Positions 46,600-55,719 of a stretch of 64,000 nucleotides of DNA are shown piece by piece. The stretch is from positions 2,180,001 to 2,244,000 of the forward strand of contig NZ_WBOF01000001.1 in the NCBI RefSeq assembly GCF_009569385.1, read 5' to 3'. The notes below the pieces were generated by a model. It searched no databases, was not told the DNA's origin, and was given only the letters and a program-made list of their open reading frames with translations. Within the stretch, counting starts at the first letter, position 1. Every line of letters starts with the position of its first letter. Origin of the DNA: Streptomyces kaniharaensis (lineage in GTDB: Bacteria; Actinomycetota; Actinomycetes; Streptomycetales; Streptomycetaceae). The position numbers and the translations under genes are program-made.

Positions 46600-47678
46600 C
46601 GCACCTCCTCGCGGGCGGCCCGGTAGAAGTCCTTCCAGCCGTCGCGCTCGCGCACCACTCCTTCGACGTACTCGCGCCACACCGCCCCGTCCGCCACCGG
46701 GTCGCGGACGACGGCACCGAGGATGCCCGCCGTCACGTCCCCGGCGCGCAGCACGCCGTCGCCGAAGTGGGCGGCCAGGGCAAGTCCGTTGGTCACCACC
46801 GAGATCGCCTCCGCGGTGGAGAGCGTGCCGCTCGGCGTCTTGACCTTCGTCCTGCCGTCCACCGTGATGCCGGCCCGCAGCTCGCGGAAGACCGTGACGA
46901 CCCGCCTGATCTCCTCGGCGCCGCCGGGCAGTTCGGGCAGCTCCAGGGACCGGCCGAGCTGGTCGACCCGGCGGGTGACGATGTCGACCTCCTCCTCCAG
47001 CGAGGCCGGCAGCGGCAGCACCACGGTGTTGAACCGGCGGCGCAGCGCGCTGGACAGCTCGTTGACGCCGCGGTCCCGGTCGTTCGCGGTGGCGATCACG
47101 TTGAAGCCCCGGACGGCCTGCGTCTCGGTGCCCAACTCCGGTACCGGCAGCGTCTTCTCGGACAGGACGGTGATCAGGCTGTCCTGCACGTCGGCCGGGA
47201 TCCGGGTCAGCTCCTCGATCCGGGCGAGCTTGCCGTCCGCCATCGCCCGCATCAGCGGCGAGGGCACCAGGGCGTCCCGGCTGGGGCCGCGGGTGAGCAG
47301 TTGGGCGTAGTTCCAGCCGTACCGGACGGCCTCCTCGGGGGTGCCGGCGGTGCCCTGCACCAGCAGCGTGGAGTCGCCGCTGATGGCGGCGGCCAGGTGC
47401 TCCGACACCCAGGTCTTGGCGGTGCCGGGAACGCCGAGCAGCAGCAGCGCACGGTCCGTCGCCAGGGTCGTGACGGCGACCTCGACCACCCGGCGCGGGC
47501 CGATGTACTTCGGTGTGATCCGGGTGCCGTCGGCGAGTTCGCCGCCGAGCAGGTACGTGGCCACGGCCCACGGGGACAGCTTCCAGCGCTCGGGACGCGG
47601 CCGGTCGTCCTGCGCGGCCAGGGCGGCCAGTTCGCCGGCGAAGGCGTCCTCGGCGTGCTGCCGCAGAACGTCGGTCAT
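46596..47678 (-). CDS. AAA family ATPase (MoxR type)
   Basis: 360 aa AAA+ ATPase. Walker A is GVPGTAKT (about residue 79), Walker B LARIEELTR, sensor ATANDRDRG, and arginine finger region SALRRRFN. A C-terminal lid follows. It should form hexamers that remodel a target with the VWA protein. The start is ATG 47678 with AAGGAG seven bases upstream; the frame continues further upstream without codon support. First gene of the minus-strand operon MoxR-DUF5682-VWA, divergent from the SWIM gene. Confidence 0.92.
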   Translation of the reverse strand: MTDVLRQHAEDAFAGELAALAAQDDRPRPERWKLSPWAVATYLLGGELADGTRITPKYIGPRRVVEVAVTTLATDRALLLLGVPGTAKTWVSEHLAAAISGDSTLLVQGTAGTPEEAVRYGWNYAQLLTRGPSRDALVPSPLMRAMADGKLARIEELTRIPADVQDSLITVLSEKTLPVPELGTETQAVRGFNVIATANDRDRGVNELSSALRRRFNTVVLPLPASLEEEVDIVTRRVDQLGRSLELPELPGGAEEIRRVVTVFRELRAGITVDGRTKVKTPSGTLSTAEAISVVTNGLALAAHFGDGVLRAGDVTAGILGAVVRDPVADGAVWREYVEGVVRERDGWKDFYRAAREEVR

Positions 47679-47867
47679 GGGACGGCTCCTTCTGGTCGTG
47701 CCGCCGGGTGGCGGGCCGGCGAGGTGGATCGGGGGAGCAAACAGGAGGGGCGACGGGTGGGACTGCGACAACCACCCTGCACCGGGCCACTGACACTCGC
47801 CGGGCGGACGGTCAGGGGCGGACGGGCAGTCAGGGCGATGTCAGTGCCGCGGCCTACCGTCGATGCC

Positions 47868-49175
47868 ATGGAGGAACGCTGGAGCACCGAACACGTCCTG
47901 TCCCTCGCACCTGACGCCGCGTCGCAGAAGGCCGCCGGCACGTTCTCCACGCCCGCTCCCTGGTCGGCGGCGGGCACCGACGGCGTCGCGGTCTGGGGCG
48001 AGTGCCGGGGCAGCGGCAGCACGCCGTACCGCACGGTGGTCGAACTCGCCACGCCCGCCTACCAGTGCACCTGCCCGAGCCGGAAGTTCCCGTGCAAGCA
48101 CGCGCTCGGACTCCTCCTGCTGTGGAGCGGCACCCCGGAGGCCGTCCCCGCCGCCGAGCCCGCCGACTGGGCGGCCGACTGGCTCTCGGCCCGGCGGGAG
48201 CGCGCCCCGGAAGCCGCCGCCGAGTCCCCTGTTCAAGCCGATCCGGCCGCCGCCCGCCGCCGGGCCGAGCAGCGCGGCGCCCGGGTCGCCGCCGGCGCGG
48301 CCGAGCTGCGGCTGCGCCTCGCCGACCGGATCCGGCACGGCCTGGCCGACCGGTCCGCCGCCGGGCCGTGGGAGGAGGTGGCCGCCCGCATGGTCGACGC
48401 CCAGGCGCCGGGCCTCGCCGCCCGGGTCCGCGAGCTCGACGGCCTCCCGCAGGACCGGCTCCTGGAGGAGTACGCGATGCTCCACCTGCTGGCCACCGCC
48501 GCCACCCGGATCGATGAGCTGCCGGCCGCGCTGGCCGCGACCGTGCGCACCCGGGTCGGGTACACCACCGACGCCGCCGAAGTCCTCGCCGGGCCCACCG
48601 TCCGGGACCGCTGGCAGGTCCTGGGCAGCAGGGACACCGCGGACGACCGCCTGACCACCCGCCGGGTCTGGCTGCGCGGCGCCAAGACCGGCCGACCGGC
48701 CCTGCTGCTCGCCTTCGGCCGCCCCGGCCGGGCCCCCGACCTCGCCGTCCCGACCGGCCACCTGCTGGAGGCCGAGCTCGCCTTCCATCCCGGCGCCCGG
48801 CCGCTGCGGGCCGCCCTCGGCACCCGGTACGGCGCCCCCGAGCCCGGCCCGGCCGCCGCGCCCGAAGGCCTCACCGTCGCCGAGGCGGCGGCCGGCTACG
48901 GCACCGCCGTCGCCGACGATCCGTGGCTGGACGCCTGGCCCACCGTCCTCGCCGGGGTCGTCCCGGTCCGCACTCCGGACGGCTGGCAGCTGACGGACGG
49001 CCACCACACCGTCCCGGTCCGCTCCTCGGCCGTCCCGGAGGCGGCCCTCTGGCGGCTGGCCGCGGTGTCCACCGGCCGCCCGCTGACGGTCTTCGGCGAG
49101 TACGGCCACCAGGGCTTCGCCCCGGTCACGGCGTGGGCCGGCGATCACCGCCCGATCGGCCTGACCACCGTCTGA
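47868..49175 (+). CDS. SWIM zinc finger family protein
   Basis: 435 aa soluble protein. The SWIM zinc motif CXCX(n)CXH is complete in YQCTCPSRKFPCKHALG at about residues 65-80, a site that can bind DNA or protein. The rest is Ala/Arg-rich and helical, then beta-rich toward the C-terminus; no enzyme motif is seen. The start is ATG 47868 with TACCGT seven bases upstream and no SD, so leaderless. It is followed 16 bp later by the DUF5691 gene. Confidence 0.9.
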   Translation: MEERWSTEHVLSLAPDAASQKAAGTFSTPAPWSAAGTDGVAVWGECRGSGSTPYRTVVELATPAYQCTCPSRKFPCKHALGLLLLWSGTPEAVPAAEPADWAADWLSARRERAPEAAAESPVQADPAAARRRAEQRGARVAAGAAELRLRLADRIRHGLADRSAAGPWEEVAARMVDAQAPGLAARVRELDGLPQDRLLEEYAMLHLLATAATRIDELPAALAATVRTRVGYTTDAAEVLAGPTVRDRWQVLGSRDTADDRLTTRRVWLRGAKTGRPALLLAFGRPGRAPDLAVPTGHLLEAELAFHPGARPLRAALGTRYGAPEPGPAAAPEGLTVAEAAAGYGTAVADDPWLDAWPTVLAGVVPVRTPDGWQLTDGHHTVPVRSSAVPEAALWRLAAVSTGRPLTVFGEYGHQGFAPVTAWAGDHRPIGLTTV

Positions 49176-49191
49176 CCCGAGGAGCCCGAGA

Positions 49192-50778
49192 ATGACGACC
49201 ACCCAGGATCCATGGGAGACCCTGCAGGCCACCGCCCTGCTCGGCACCGACCGCCGCCCGCTCCCCGCCGCCGCACTGCCGCTCGCCGAGTCCGTCGACC
49301 GGTCCGACCCGGCGACGGCCCTGCTGGAGCTCGCCGCCCTCGCCACCGTCCGCCGCCGCGCGGGCGCCCTGCCCGTTACCGCCGCCGAGCCGCCCGGTCC
49401 GCCCGCCCCCGAGGACGCCCGCCCCGAGCTGCCTGCGACGGCGGCCCGCCGGCTCGCCGTGCTGCTCGCCGGGCGGTCGAACGGCGGCGGCAACCTCGCC
49501 AACCTCACCGAGCTGCTGCCCCAGTGGCTCGCCACCGCCCGCGCCCGGGGCTTCCGCCCACCGCCCGCGCTGGTGCCCGCCCTGCTCGACGCGGCCCGCG
49601 CGCGCAGCGAACTGCGGCCCGACGGCGTCGCCCTGGCCGGCCCGCTCGGCCGCTGGCTGGCCGGCCAGAACCCGGACTGGCGCTACGTCCTGCGCACGTC
49701 CGCACCCGGGGCGCCGGAGCAGCCCACGGACGACCACCTGTGGCACGAGGGCCTGTTCGCCGAGCGCGTCACCCATCTCACCCTGCTGCGCCGCCGTGAC
49801 CCGGCCGCCGGCCTCGCCCTGCTGCGGAGCACCTGGCCGACCGAGCGCGCCGAGGACCGCCTGCTCTTCCTGGACGCCCTCCAGGACGGCCTCTCCCCCG
49901 CCGACGAACCGTTCCTGGAGGCCGCGCTCGGCGACCGCGGCAAGAACGTCCGGGCCACCGCCGCCGAGCTGCTGTCCACCCTGCCCGGCTCGGCCCTCGC
50001 CCGCCGGATGGCCGCCCGCGCGACCGCCGCCGTCCGGCTCGCCCAGCCCGGGACGCACCTGCTGGTCACCCCGCCCGCCGAGTGCGACGCGGCCATGCAA
50101 CGCGACGGCATACCCCTCAAGTCCCCCACCGGGCGCGGCGAACGGGCCTGGTGGTTCGGCGAGGTGATCGCCGCCGCACCGCTGTCCCTCTGGCCGGAGA
50201 CCACCGGGCTGACGCCCGAGGACCTGCTGGCGCTGCGGGTCGGCGACAGCATCGACGAGACCAGCAGCAGCTGGGCCGACGACCTCCGGGAGGCCTGGGC
50301 CCGCGCCGCCGTCCGCCAGCAGGACGCCGACTGGGCCAGGGCGCTGCTCGGCCCGGCACCCGTTGCGCCCGTCCGGGGCGCCGGCCGGACCCGGGCGCCC
50401 CGCGTAACCGGCGCCCCCGCCAAGCTGCTGTCCGTCCTGCCGCCCGCCGAACGGGCCGCCTGGACGGCCGCGTTCATCGAGGTGCACGGCCTGGGCGAGG
50501 CCTTCCAGCTGCTCGGCGCCTGCGGCACGCCGTGGACCCCGCCGCTGTCCACCGCGGTGGTCGCCGCGCTGGCCCGGGCCGCCGCCTCCGGCGCGTACCC
50601 GTGGAGCCACAGCGGGGTGCTCGGCATGACGGAACGCGCGCTGGCGCCGGAGACGGCCGGCGCCGTCGAGGCGCTGGCCGCCGAGGCCGCGCCCGACTCC
50701 GCCTGGTCCGAGACCTTCGCCCGCCTCGCCGGGACGCTCCGCTTCCGGGAGGCGATGCTCGCCGAACTGGAGTGCTGA
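49192..50778 (+). CDS. DUF5691 family protein
   Basis: 528 aa soluble protein built of Ala/Leu-rich helical pairs, probably an alpha-solenoid. It begins DPWETLQATALLGTDRRPLP. The piece LFLDALQDGLSPADEPFLEAALGDRGKNVRATAAELLSTLPGS resembles a HEAT-type repeat. No catalytic motif is seen. The start is ATG 49192 with GGAG upstream. Co-transcribed with the SWIM gene. Its stop codon is part of a 34-bp palindrome. Confidence 0.87.
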   Translation: MTTTQDPWETLQATALLGTDRRPLPAAALPLAESVDRSDPATALLELAALATVRRRAGALPVTAAEPPGPPAPEDARPELPATAARRLAVLLAGRSNGGGNLANLTELLPQWLATARARGFRPPPALVPALLDAARARSELRPDGVALAGPLGRWLAGQNPDWRYVLRTSAPGAPEQPTDDHLWHEGLFAERVTHLTLLRRRDPAAGLALLRSTWPTERAEDRLLFLDALQDGLSPADEPFLEAALGDRGKNVRATAAELLSTLPGSALARRMAARATAAVRLAQPGTHLLVTPPAECDAAMQRDGIPLKSPTGRGERAWWFGEVIAAAPLSLWPETTGLTPEDLLALRVGDSIDETSSSWADDLREAWARAAVRQQDADWARALLGPAPVAPVRGAGRTRAPRVTGAPAKLLSVLPPAERAAWTAAFIEVHGLGEAFQLLGACGTPWTPPLSTAVVAALARAAASGAYPWSHSGVLGMTERALAPETAGAVEALAAEAAPDSAWSETFARLAGTLRFREAMLAELEC

Positions 50779-50808
50779 GGTTCGGCGGGCCGGCCCGCCG
50801 AACCTCAG
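50775..50808. terminator. Bidirectional terminator containing both convergent stop codons
   Basis: A perfect 15-bp stem (50775-50789 with 50794-50808) has a CCGG loop. The TGA of the DUF5691 gene (50776-50778) and the TGA of the B12-subunit gene (50805-50807, minus) are both inside the arms. Confidence 0.9.
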
Positions 50809-51212
50809 CCCGCGGCCCGCAGGTTGGCCTCGACCCAGGCGACGACGTCCCGGGTGGGCGTGCCCGGGGTGAAGATGTCAGCGACGCCCATCGCCTTGAG
50901 CTCGGCGATGTCCTCGTCCGGGATGATCCCGCCGCAGAAGACCTTGATGTCCGCCGCGTCGCGCTCCTTGAGCAGCTCCAGCACCCGCGCGCACAGCGTC
51001 ATGTGGGCGCCGGACAGGATCGACAGCCCGATGCCGTCCGCGTCCTCCTGGATCGCGGTGTCCACGACCTGCTCGGGCGTCTGGTGCAGCCCGGTGTAGA
51101 TGACCTCCATGCCGGCGTCGCGCAGGGCACGCGCGATGACCTTGGCGCCGCGGTCGTGACCGTCCAGCCCCGGCTTGGCGACCACCACACGGATCGGCCC
51201 TGACACACCCAT
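50805..51212 (-). CDS. icmB: Cobalamin-binding small subunit of acyl-CoA mutase (IcmB-like)
   Basis: 135 aa, the length expected for IcmB. The B12-binding motif is intact: [18 protein letters not shown] with DXHXXG His as lower axial ligand, then LSILSGAHM and GGIIPDED. It supplies the cobalamin site to a separate large subunit, here possibly the one at 6765-8354 or another elsewhere in the genome. The start is ATG 51212 with AGGAGG five bases upstream; an extension of 33 codons upstream is rejected. The symbol follows family convention and the partner is not proven. Confidence 0.88.
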   Translation of the reverse strand: MGVSGPIRVVVAKPGLDGHDRGAKVIARALRDAGMEVIYTGLHQTPEQVVDTAIQEDADGIGLSILSGAHMTLCARVLELLKERDAADIKVFCGGIIPDEDIAELKAMGVADIFTPGTPTRDVVAWVEANLRAAG

Positions 51213-51531
51213 CACTGCCTCCTGGACCTCGTCGTCCACCAACCACCCGGCCTCGTGGGCCCTGGGCACGGTTAACGGTCGATAACCAACCTGAGGGGAG
51301 GTTAGCGCCACCCGGCCCGGTTGACCGTGCCACCCCTCAAGAGGAGGGCAAAATCACAGCCCCACCCCTTGCTACCAGTGGGTATACCCCCCACCGGCCT
51401 GCGGCACAGACCCCTCGGCCGACCTCTTGACAACCCGGCGGTTTTCGGACGCGTCAAACCTGCGGCTACAGTCTCGGCTGTTTTCCCTCGCCCGATGACG
51501 TGACCGAGGCCCACCGAGGAGGCAGCCCCCG
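51213..51531. other. Divergent region icmB / M23 peptidase
   Basis: 319 bp with no gene. Seen: an array of GGTTA/TAACC boxes (51270-51304) on the icmB side, a GGGTATACCC palindrome (51380-51389), and toward the peptidase gene TTGACA (51427-51432) and TACAGT (51467-51472). TACAGT is the better -10. I do not see the c-di-AMP (ydaO) riboswitch that precedes some streptomycete wall hydrolase genes. Confidence 0.45.
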
Positions 51532-52305
51532 ATGGCTCCCGACGCCGCTGCCCGTCTTACCCGCGCGGAGCTGCGCCTGGCCGCCCGCGAGCAGTCCCGT
51601 GCGCAGCGCCGCGGTGCCGCCAAGGCGGCCACCCGGGCCGCGCTGTTCCGGGTCGCGGTCCCCTCGATGGCCGCACTCGGGGTTGCCGCCGCCGCGGCGA
51701 TCACGGTGGTGCAGAGCGACACCGGCCGGGTGCCCGCGCAGGCCTCGGCGGCCGACGCCCCGGACGACACCGCCGCCAGGACCACCGCCCAGCAGGCCGC
51801 CGCGGCCGACAACCCGGCGCAGGCCTCGCGCGGCGACGCCCGCCAGCCGCTGGCCGCCACCCAGCCCACGGACGCCCCGACCGCCCAGCCGACCCAGCAG
51901 CCCGCGCAGCCGAAGGTGGTCATGCCGGTCGCCAAGCACGGCCTCGGCGAGCTGTTCGGCGCGGCCGGCACCCACTGGGCCAACCGCCACACCGGCATCG
52001 ACTTCCCCGTGGACGGCGGCTCCGAGGTCTACGCCGTCACCGACGGCACGATCCGGACGCAGTGGAACCCGTTCTACGGCTACATGTCGATACTCAAGAT
52101 GCCCGACGGCACCGAGGCCTGGTTCTGCCACCTGCGCGGCTACAAGGTCCGCAAGGGCCCGGTGAAGCAGGGCGACGTCATCGCCTTCGTCGGCAGCAGC
52201 GGCAACAGCACCGGGCCGCACCTGCACTTCGAGATCCGGCCGGCCGGCAGCGGGCCGGTCGACCCGCTGCCGTGGTTCCTCTCCAACGGCCTGGACCCGC
52301 GCTAG
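51532..52305 (+). CDS. M23 family metallopeptidase, membrane-anchored or secreted
   Basis: 257 aa wall hydrolase. A basic N-terminus (RAQRRGAAKAATR) precedes one hydrophobic stretch (VAVPSMAALGVAAAAAITVV), then an Ala/Gln/Pro linker of about 70 residues. The C-terminal LytM domain has the zinc ligands in HTGIDF and HLHFEI and an intact GSSGNSTGPH. It probably cuts peptidoglycan cross-bridges. The start is ATG 51532 with AGGAGG nine bases upstream. Its stop overlaps that of pcrA. Confidence 0.92.
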   Translation: MAPDAAARLTRAELRLAAREQSRAQRRGAAKAATRAALFRVAVPSMAALGVAAAAAITVVQSDTGRVPAQASAADAPDDTAARTTAQQAAAADNPAQASRGDARQPLAATQPTDAPTAQPTQQPAQPKVVMPVAKHGLGELFGAAGTHWANRHTGIDFPVDGGSEVYAVTDGTIRTQWNPFYGYMSILKMPDGTEAWFCHLRGYKVRKGPVKQGDVIAFVGSSGNSTGPHLHFEIRPAGSGPVDPLPWFLSNGLDPR

Positions 52306-54914
52306 AGCTTCTCCACCGGCGCGTACCGCAGCAGCAGCTGCTTGCGGCCGTCCGAGCCGAAGTCCACGGTGGCCTGCGCCCGGTCGCCGACGCCGGTGAC
52401 GCCCACCACCGTGCCCAGCCCGAAGGTGTCGTGGGTGACCCGATCGCCGACCGCGAGCGAGACGACCTCGCGCTCCACGACCTTGCCGCCGCGCCGCGCC
52501 GACTGCCCCCAGCCGGCCTTCGGCGCGGCCGCCGACGAGGACGTGCGCGAACTCCCGCCCCCGGCCGAGGACTTGCCCCAGGACGACCCCGACGAGAAGC
52601 CGCGCGCGGCCGGCACCTGCGCCGCGCCCGTCCGCTTCCACTCCACCAGGTTCGCCGGAATCTCCTCCAGGAACCGCGAGGGCGGGTTGTAGGCGGGCTG
52701 CCCCCACGCGCTGCGCAGCACCGAGCGGGTCAGGTAGAGCCGCTCGCGCGCCCGGGTCAGCCCGACGTAGGCGAGCCGGCGCTCCTCCTCCAGCTCCTTG
52801 ACCTGGTTGAGCGCCCGCATGTGCGGGAAGATCCCGTCCTCCATGCCGGTCAGGAACACCACCGGGAACTCCAGGCCCTTGGCGGTGTGCAGGGTCATCA
52901 TCGTGATGACGCCCTGGCCCTCGGTGTCCTCGTCCGGGATCTGATCCGAGTCGGCGACCAGCGCGACCCGCTCCAGGAAGTCGGCCAGCGAGCCGACCGG
53001 CGGCGCACCCTCCTCGCCGGCGTCCGGCCGCTCGCCCGGGTCCTGCTCGTACTCCAGGGCCACCGAGGCGAGCTCCTGGAGGTTCTCCACCCGGGTCTCG
53101 TCCTGCGGGTCGGTGGAGGCCTGGAGCTCGGCCAGGTAGCCGGTCTCCTCCAGGACGGCCTCCAGCACCGCCGCCGGGCCCGCGCCCGACTCGACGACCT
53201 GCCGCAGCCCGGCCATCAGCGTGTTGAACTTCCTGACGGCGTTGGCCGAGCGCGCGGCCATCCCGTACGCCTCGTCGACCCGCAGCAGCGCCTGGGCGAA
53301 GGAGATCCGCTCCCGCGCGGCCAGCGCGTCGATCATCGCCTCGGCCCGCTCGCCGATCCCGCGCTTGGGCACGTTGAGGATCCGGCGCAGCGGCACGGTG
53401 TCCTCGGGGTTGGAGAGCACCCGCAGGTACGCCAGGGCGTCCCGGACCTCCTTGCGCTCGTAGAAGCGCACCCCGCCGACCACCTTGTACGGCAGGCCGA
53501 CCCGGATGAACACCTCCTCGAAGACACGGGACTGGGCGTTGGTGCGGTAGAAGATCGCGACGTCGCCGGGCTTGGCGTCGTCCGCGTCGGTGAGCCGGTC
53601 GATCTCGTCGGCGATGAACTGGGCCTCGCCGTGCTCGTCGTCCGCGACGTAGCCGACGACCTTCTCGCCGTGGTCGCCGGCCGTCCAGAGCTTCTTGTCG
53701 CGCCGGTTGGCGTTGCGCTCGATGACGGCGTTGGCGGCGCTCAGGATCGTCTGCGTGGAGCGGTAGTTCTGCTCCAGCAGGATCGTGGTGGCGTTCGGGT
53801 AGTCCTCCTCGAACTGGAGGATGTTGCGGATGGTCGCGCCGCGGAAGGCGTAGATCGACTGGTCCGCGTCACCGACGACGCACAGCTCGGCCGGCGGCAC
53901 GTCGGCGAGGCGCCCGGCGTTCGGGTTCACCAGGTCGCCGTCGACCGTCCGCCTGGGGGCGTCGGCCACCGAGCCGCCGGTCAGCTCCCGGACCAGCGTG
54001 TACTGGGCGTGGTTGGTGTCCTGGTACTCGTCGACCAGGATGTGCCGGAACCGCCGGCGGTAGTGCTCGGCGACGTCGGGGAAGGCCTGGAGCAGGTTCA
54101 CCGTCGTCATGATGATGTCGTCGAAGTCGAGCGCGTTGGCCTCGCGCAGCCGCCGCTGGTACAGCGCGTAGGCCTCGGCGAGCTTCTTCTCCGTCGGGTT
54201 GGCGGCCTGGTCGGCGAAGGTCTCCTCGTCGATCAGCTCGTTCTTGAGGTTGCTGACCTTCGCCGTGAACGACTTCGGCGGGAACTGCTTCGGGTCCAGG
54301 TCGAGGTCGCGGCAGACCAGCGACATCAGCCGCTGCGAGTCGGCCGCGTCGTAGATCGAGAAGCTGGAGGTGAAGCCCAGCACCTTGGACTCGCGGCGCA
54401 GGATCCGCACGCAGGCGCTGTGGAAGGTGGACACCCACATCGCCCGGGCACGCGGGCCCACCAGCTGCTCGACGCGCTCGCGCATCTCGCCGGCCGCCTT
54501 GTTGGTGAAGGTGATCGCCAGGATCTCGCCCGGCTGCACCCCGCGGGCACCCAGCAGGTAGGCGATCCGGTGGGTCAGCACCCGGGTCTTGCCGGAACCG
54601 GCGCCGGCCACGATCAGCAGCGGCGAGCCGGCGTGCAGGACTGCCTCGCGCTGCGGGTCGTTCATGCCCTCCAGCAGCTGCGCCGGGTCGACCACCGTCC
54701 GGGCGGCGCCGTTGCGGTACCAGGCGTCCCGCTCGGCCTCCGCGGCATGGTCGGTCTGGAACAGCCCCGCCGGGATGGCCTCCTCGTAGGCGTCGTACGG
54801 AACGTCGTCCTCGTACGGGGGAGGCTCCTCGTCGAGAGGCACGGCGGGCTGCTTCGACCCGGCCGCGAGGGCCTCGAAACCGGGGAGCGGGAGGTCGTCA
54901 AAGAGGCTACTCAT
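52302..54914 (-). CDS. pcrA: ATP-dependent DNA helicase PcrA/UvrD
   Basis: Superfamily 1A 3'-5' helicase, 870 aa. Motifs in order: Q-like MNDPQREAV, Walker A AGAGSGKT (about residue 105), AITFTNKAA, DEYQDTN, VGDADQSIYAFRGA, TLHTAKGLEFP and YVGLTRARERLYLT. The C-terminus has a Ser/Gly-rich linker and a Tudor-like PcrA end (GDRVTHDTFGLGTVVG) that contacts RNA polymerase in other bacteria. It acts in repair and transcription-coupled processes. The start is ATG 54914, four bases after GGAG. Its TAG shares the CTAG at 52302-52305 with the M23 gene. Confidence 0.97.
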   Translation of the reverse strand: MSSLFDDLPLPGFEALAAGSKQPAVPLDEEPPPYEDDVPYDAYEEAIPAGLFQTDHAAEAERDAWYRNGAARTVVDPAQLLEGMNDPQREAVLHAGSPLLIVAGAGSGKTRVLTHRIAYLLGARGVQPGEILAITFTNKAAGEMRERVEQLVGPRARAMWVSTFHSACVRILRRESKVLGFTSSFSIYDAADSQRLMSLVCRDLDLDPKQFPPKSFTAKVSNLKNELIDEETFADQAANPTEKKLAEAYALYQRRLREANALDFDDIIMTTVNLLQAFPDVAEHYRRRFRHILVDEYQDTNHAQYTLVRELTGGSVADAPRRTVDGDLVNPNAGRLADVPPAELCVVGDADQSIYAFRGATIRNILQFEEDYPNATTILLEQNYRSTQTILSAANAVIERNANRRDKKLWTAGDHGEKVVGYVADDEHGEAQFIADEIDRLTDADDAKPGDVAIFYRTNAQSRVFEEVFIRVGLPYKVVGGVRFYERKEVRDALAYLRVLSNPEDTVPLRRILNVPKRGIGERAEAMIDALAARERISFAQALLRVDEAYGMAARSANAVRKFNTLMAGLRQVVESGAGPAAVLEAVLEETGYLAELQASTDPQDETRVENLQELASVALEYEQDPGERPDAGEEGAPPVGSLADFLERVALVADSDQIPDEDTEGQGVITMMTLHTAKGLEFPVVFLTGMEDGIFPHMRALNQVKELEEERRLAYVGLTRARERLYLTRSVLRSAWGQPAYNPPSRFLEEIPANLVEWKRTGAAQVPAARGFSSGSSWGKSSAGGGSSRTSSSAAAPKAGWGQSARRGGKVVEREVVSLAVGDRVTHDTFGLGTVVGVTGVGDRAQATVDFGSDGRKQLLLRYAPVEKL

Positions 54915-54946
54915 GGCACTCCGAGTCTATGGCCCCGCACCGACAA

Positions 54947-54981
54947 GCCCGCCCGGCCGGTACGGATCCGGCCGGGCGGGC
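54947..54981 (-). terminator. Terminator after the response-regulator gene
   Basis: A perfect 14-bp stem (54947-54960 with 54968-54981) and 7-nt loop lie 30 bp past the response-regulator stop on the minus strand. Confidence 0.85.
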
Positions 54982-55011
54982 GGACTTGACAGCCCCCTCG
55001 GAGGCGGCGGC

Positions 55012-55719
55012 TCAGACCAGGCGGCGGGCGGTGGCCCAGCGGGTGAGCTCGTGGCGGTTGCTCAGCTGGAGCTTGCGCAGGACGGCGGAGACGTGGCTCT
55101 CGACCGTCTTCACCGAGATGAACAGCTGCTTGGCGATCTCCTTGTACGCGTACCCGCGCGCGATCAGCCGCAGCACCTCGCGCTCGCGCTGGGTGAGGCG
55201 GTCGAGGTCCTCGTCGACCGGCGGGGTGTCGGTGGCGGCGAAGGCGTCCAGCACGAAGCCGGCCAGCCGGGGGGAGAACACCGCGTCGCCGTCGGCGATC
55301 CGGAAGATCGCGTTGACCAGGTCGGTGCCGGTGATGGTCTTGGTGACGTAGCCGCGCGCGCCGCCGCGGATGACGCCGATGACGTCCTCGGCCGCGTCCG
55401 AGACCGACAGTGCGAGGAACTTCACCCCGCCCTGCTCGCCGCTCATCACCCCGGCCGAGCGGCGCAGCACCTCGACGCCACCGCCGCCCGGCAGGTGGAC
55501 GTCGAGCAGCACCACGTCCGGCCTGGTCTCGGCGACCACCCGGACCGCCGACTCCACGTCGTCGGCCTCGCCCACCACGTCGATGCCGGTGGCCTCGGTA
55601 CGCCCGATCTCGGCCCGGACCCCCGTCCGGAACATCCGGTGGTCGTCCACCAGCACGACCCGCGCGACACGCCCCCCGCCCTCGGCAGGTGAGGCCCCCA
55701 TCGGCGCTGCGTCAGTCAT
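55012..55719 (-). CDS. LuxR/NarL-type response regulator (LiaR-like)
   Basis: 235 aa. The receiver domain has the acidic pair VDD (25-26), phospho-acceptor Asp73 in LLDVHLPG, and Lys in YVTKTI. The C-terminal HTH is LTQREREVLRLIARGYAYKEIAKQL with FISVKTVESHVSAVLRKL. It overlaps the kinase gene by 8 bp. The kinase-regulator pair next to a PspC/LiaF-like gene is arranged like LiaFSR systems that sense cell-envelope stress. Confidence 0.94.
   Translation of the reverse strand: MTDAAPMGASPAEGGGRVARVVLVDDHRMFRTGVRAEIGRTEATGIDVVGEADDVESAVRVVAETRPDVVLLDVHLPGGGGVEVLRRSAGVMSGEQGGVKFLALSVSDAAEDVIGVIRGGARGYVTKTITGTDLVNAIFRIADGDAVFSPRLAGFVLDAFAATDTPPVDEDLDRLTQREREVLRLIARGYAYKEIAKQLFISVKTVESHVSAVLRKLQLSNRHELTRWATARRLV

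Noticed and set aside
51213..51531. ydaO (c-di-AMP) riboswitch before the M23 peptidase gene
   Set aside because: Such riboswitches precede some streptomycete wall hydrolases, but the conserved ydaO blocks are not visible here.
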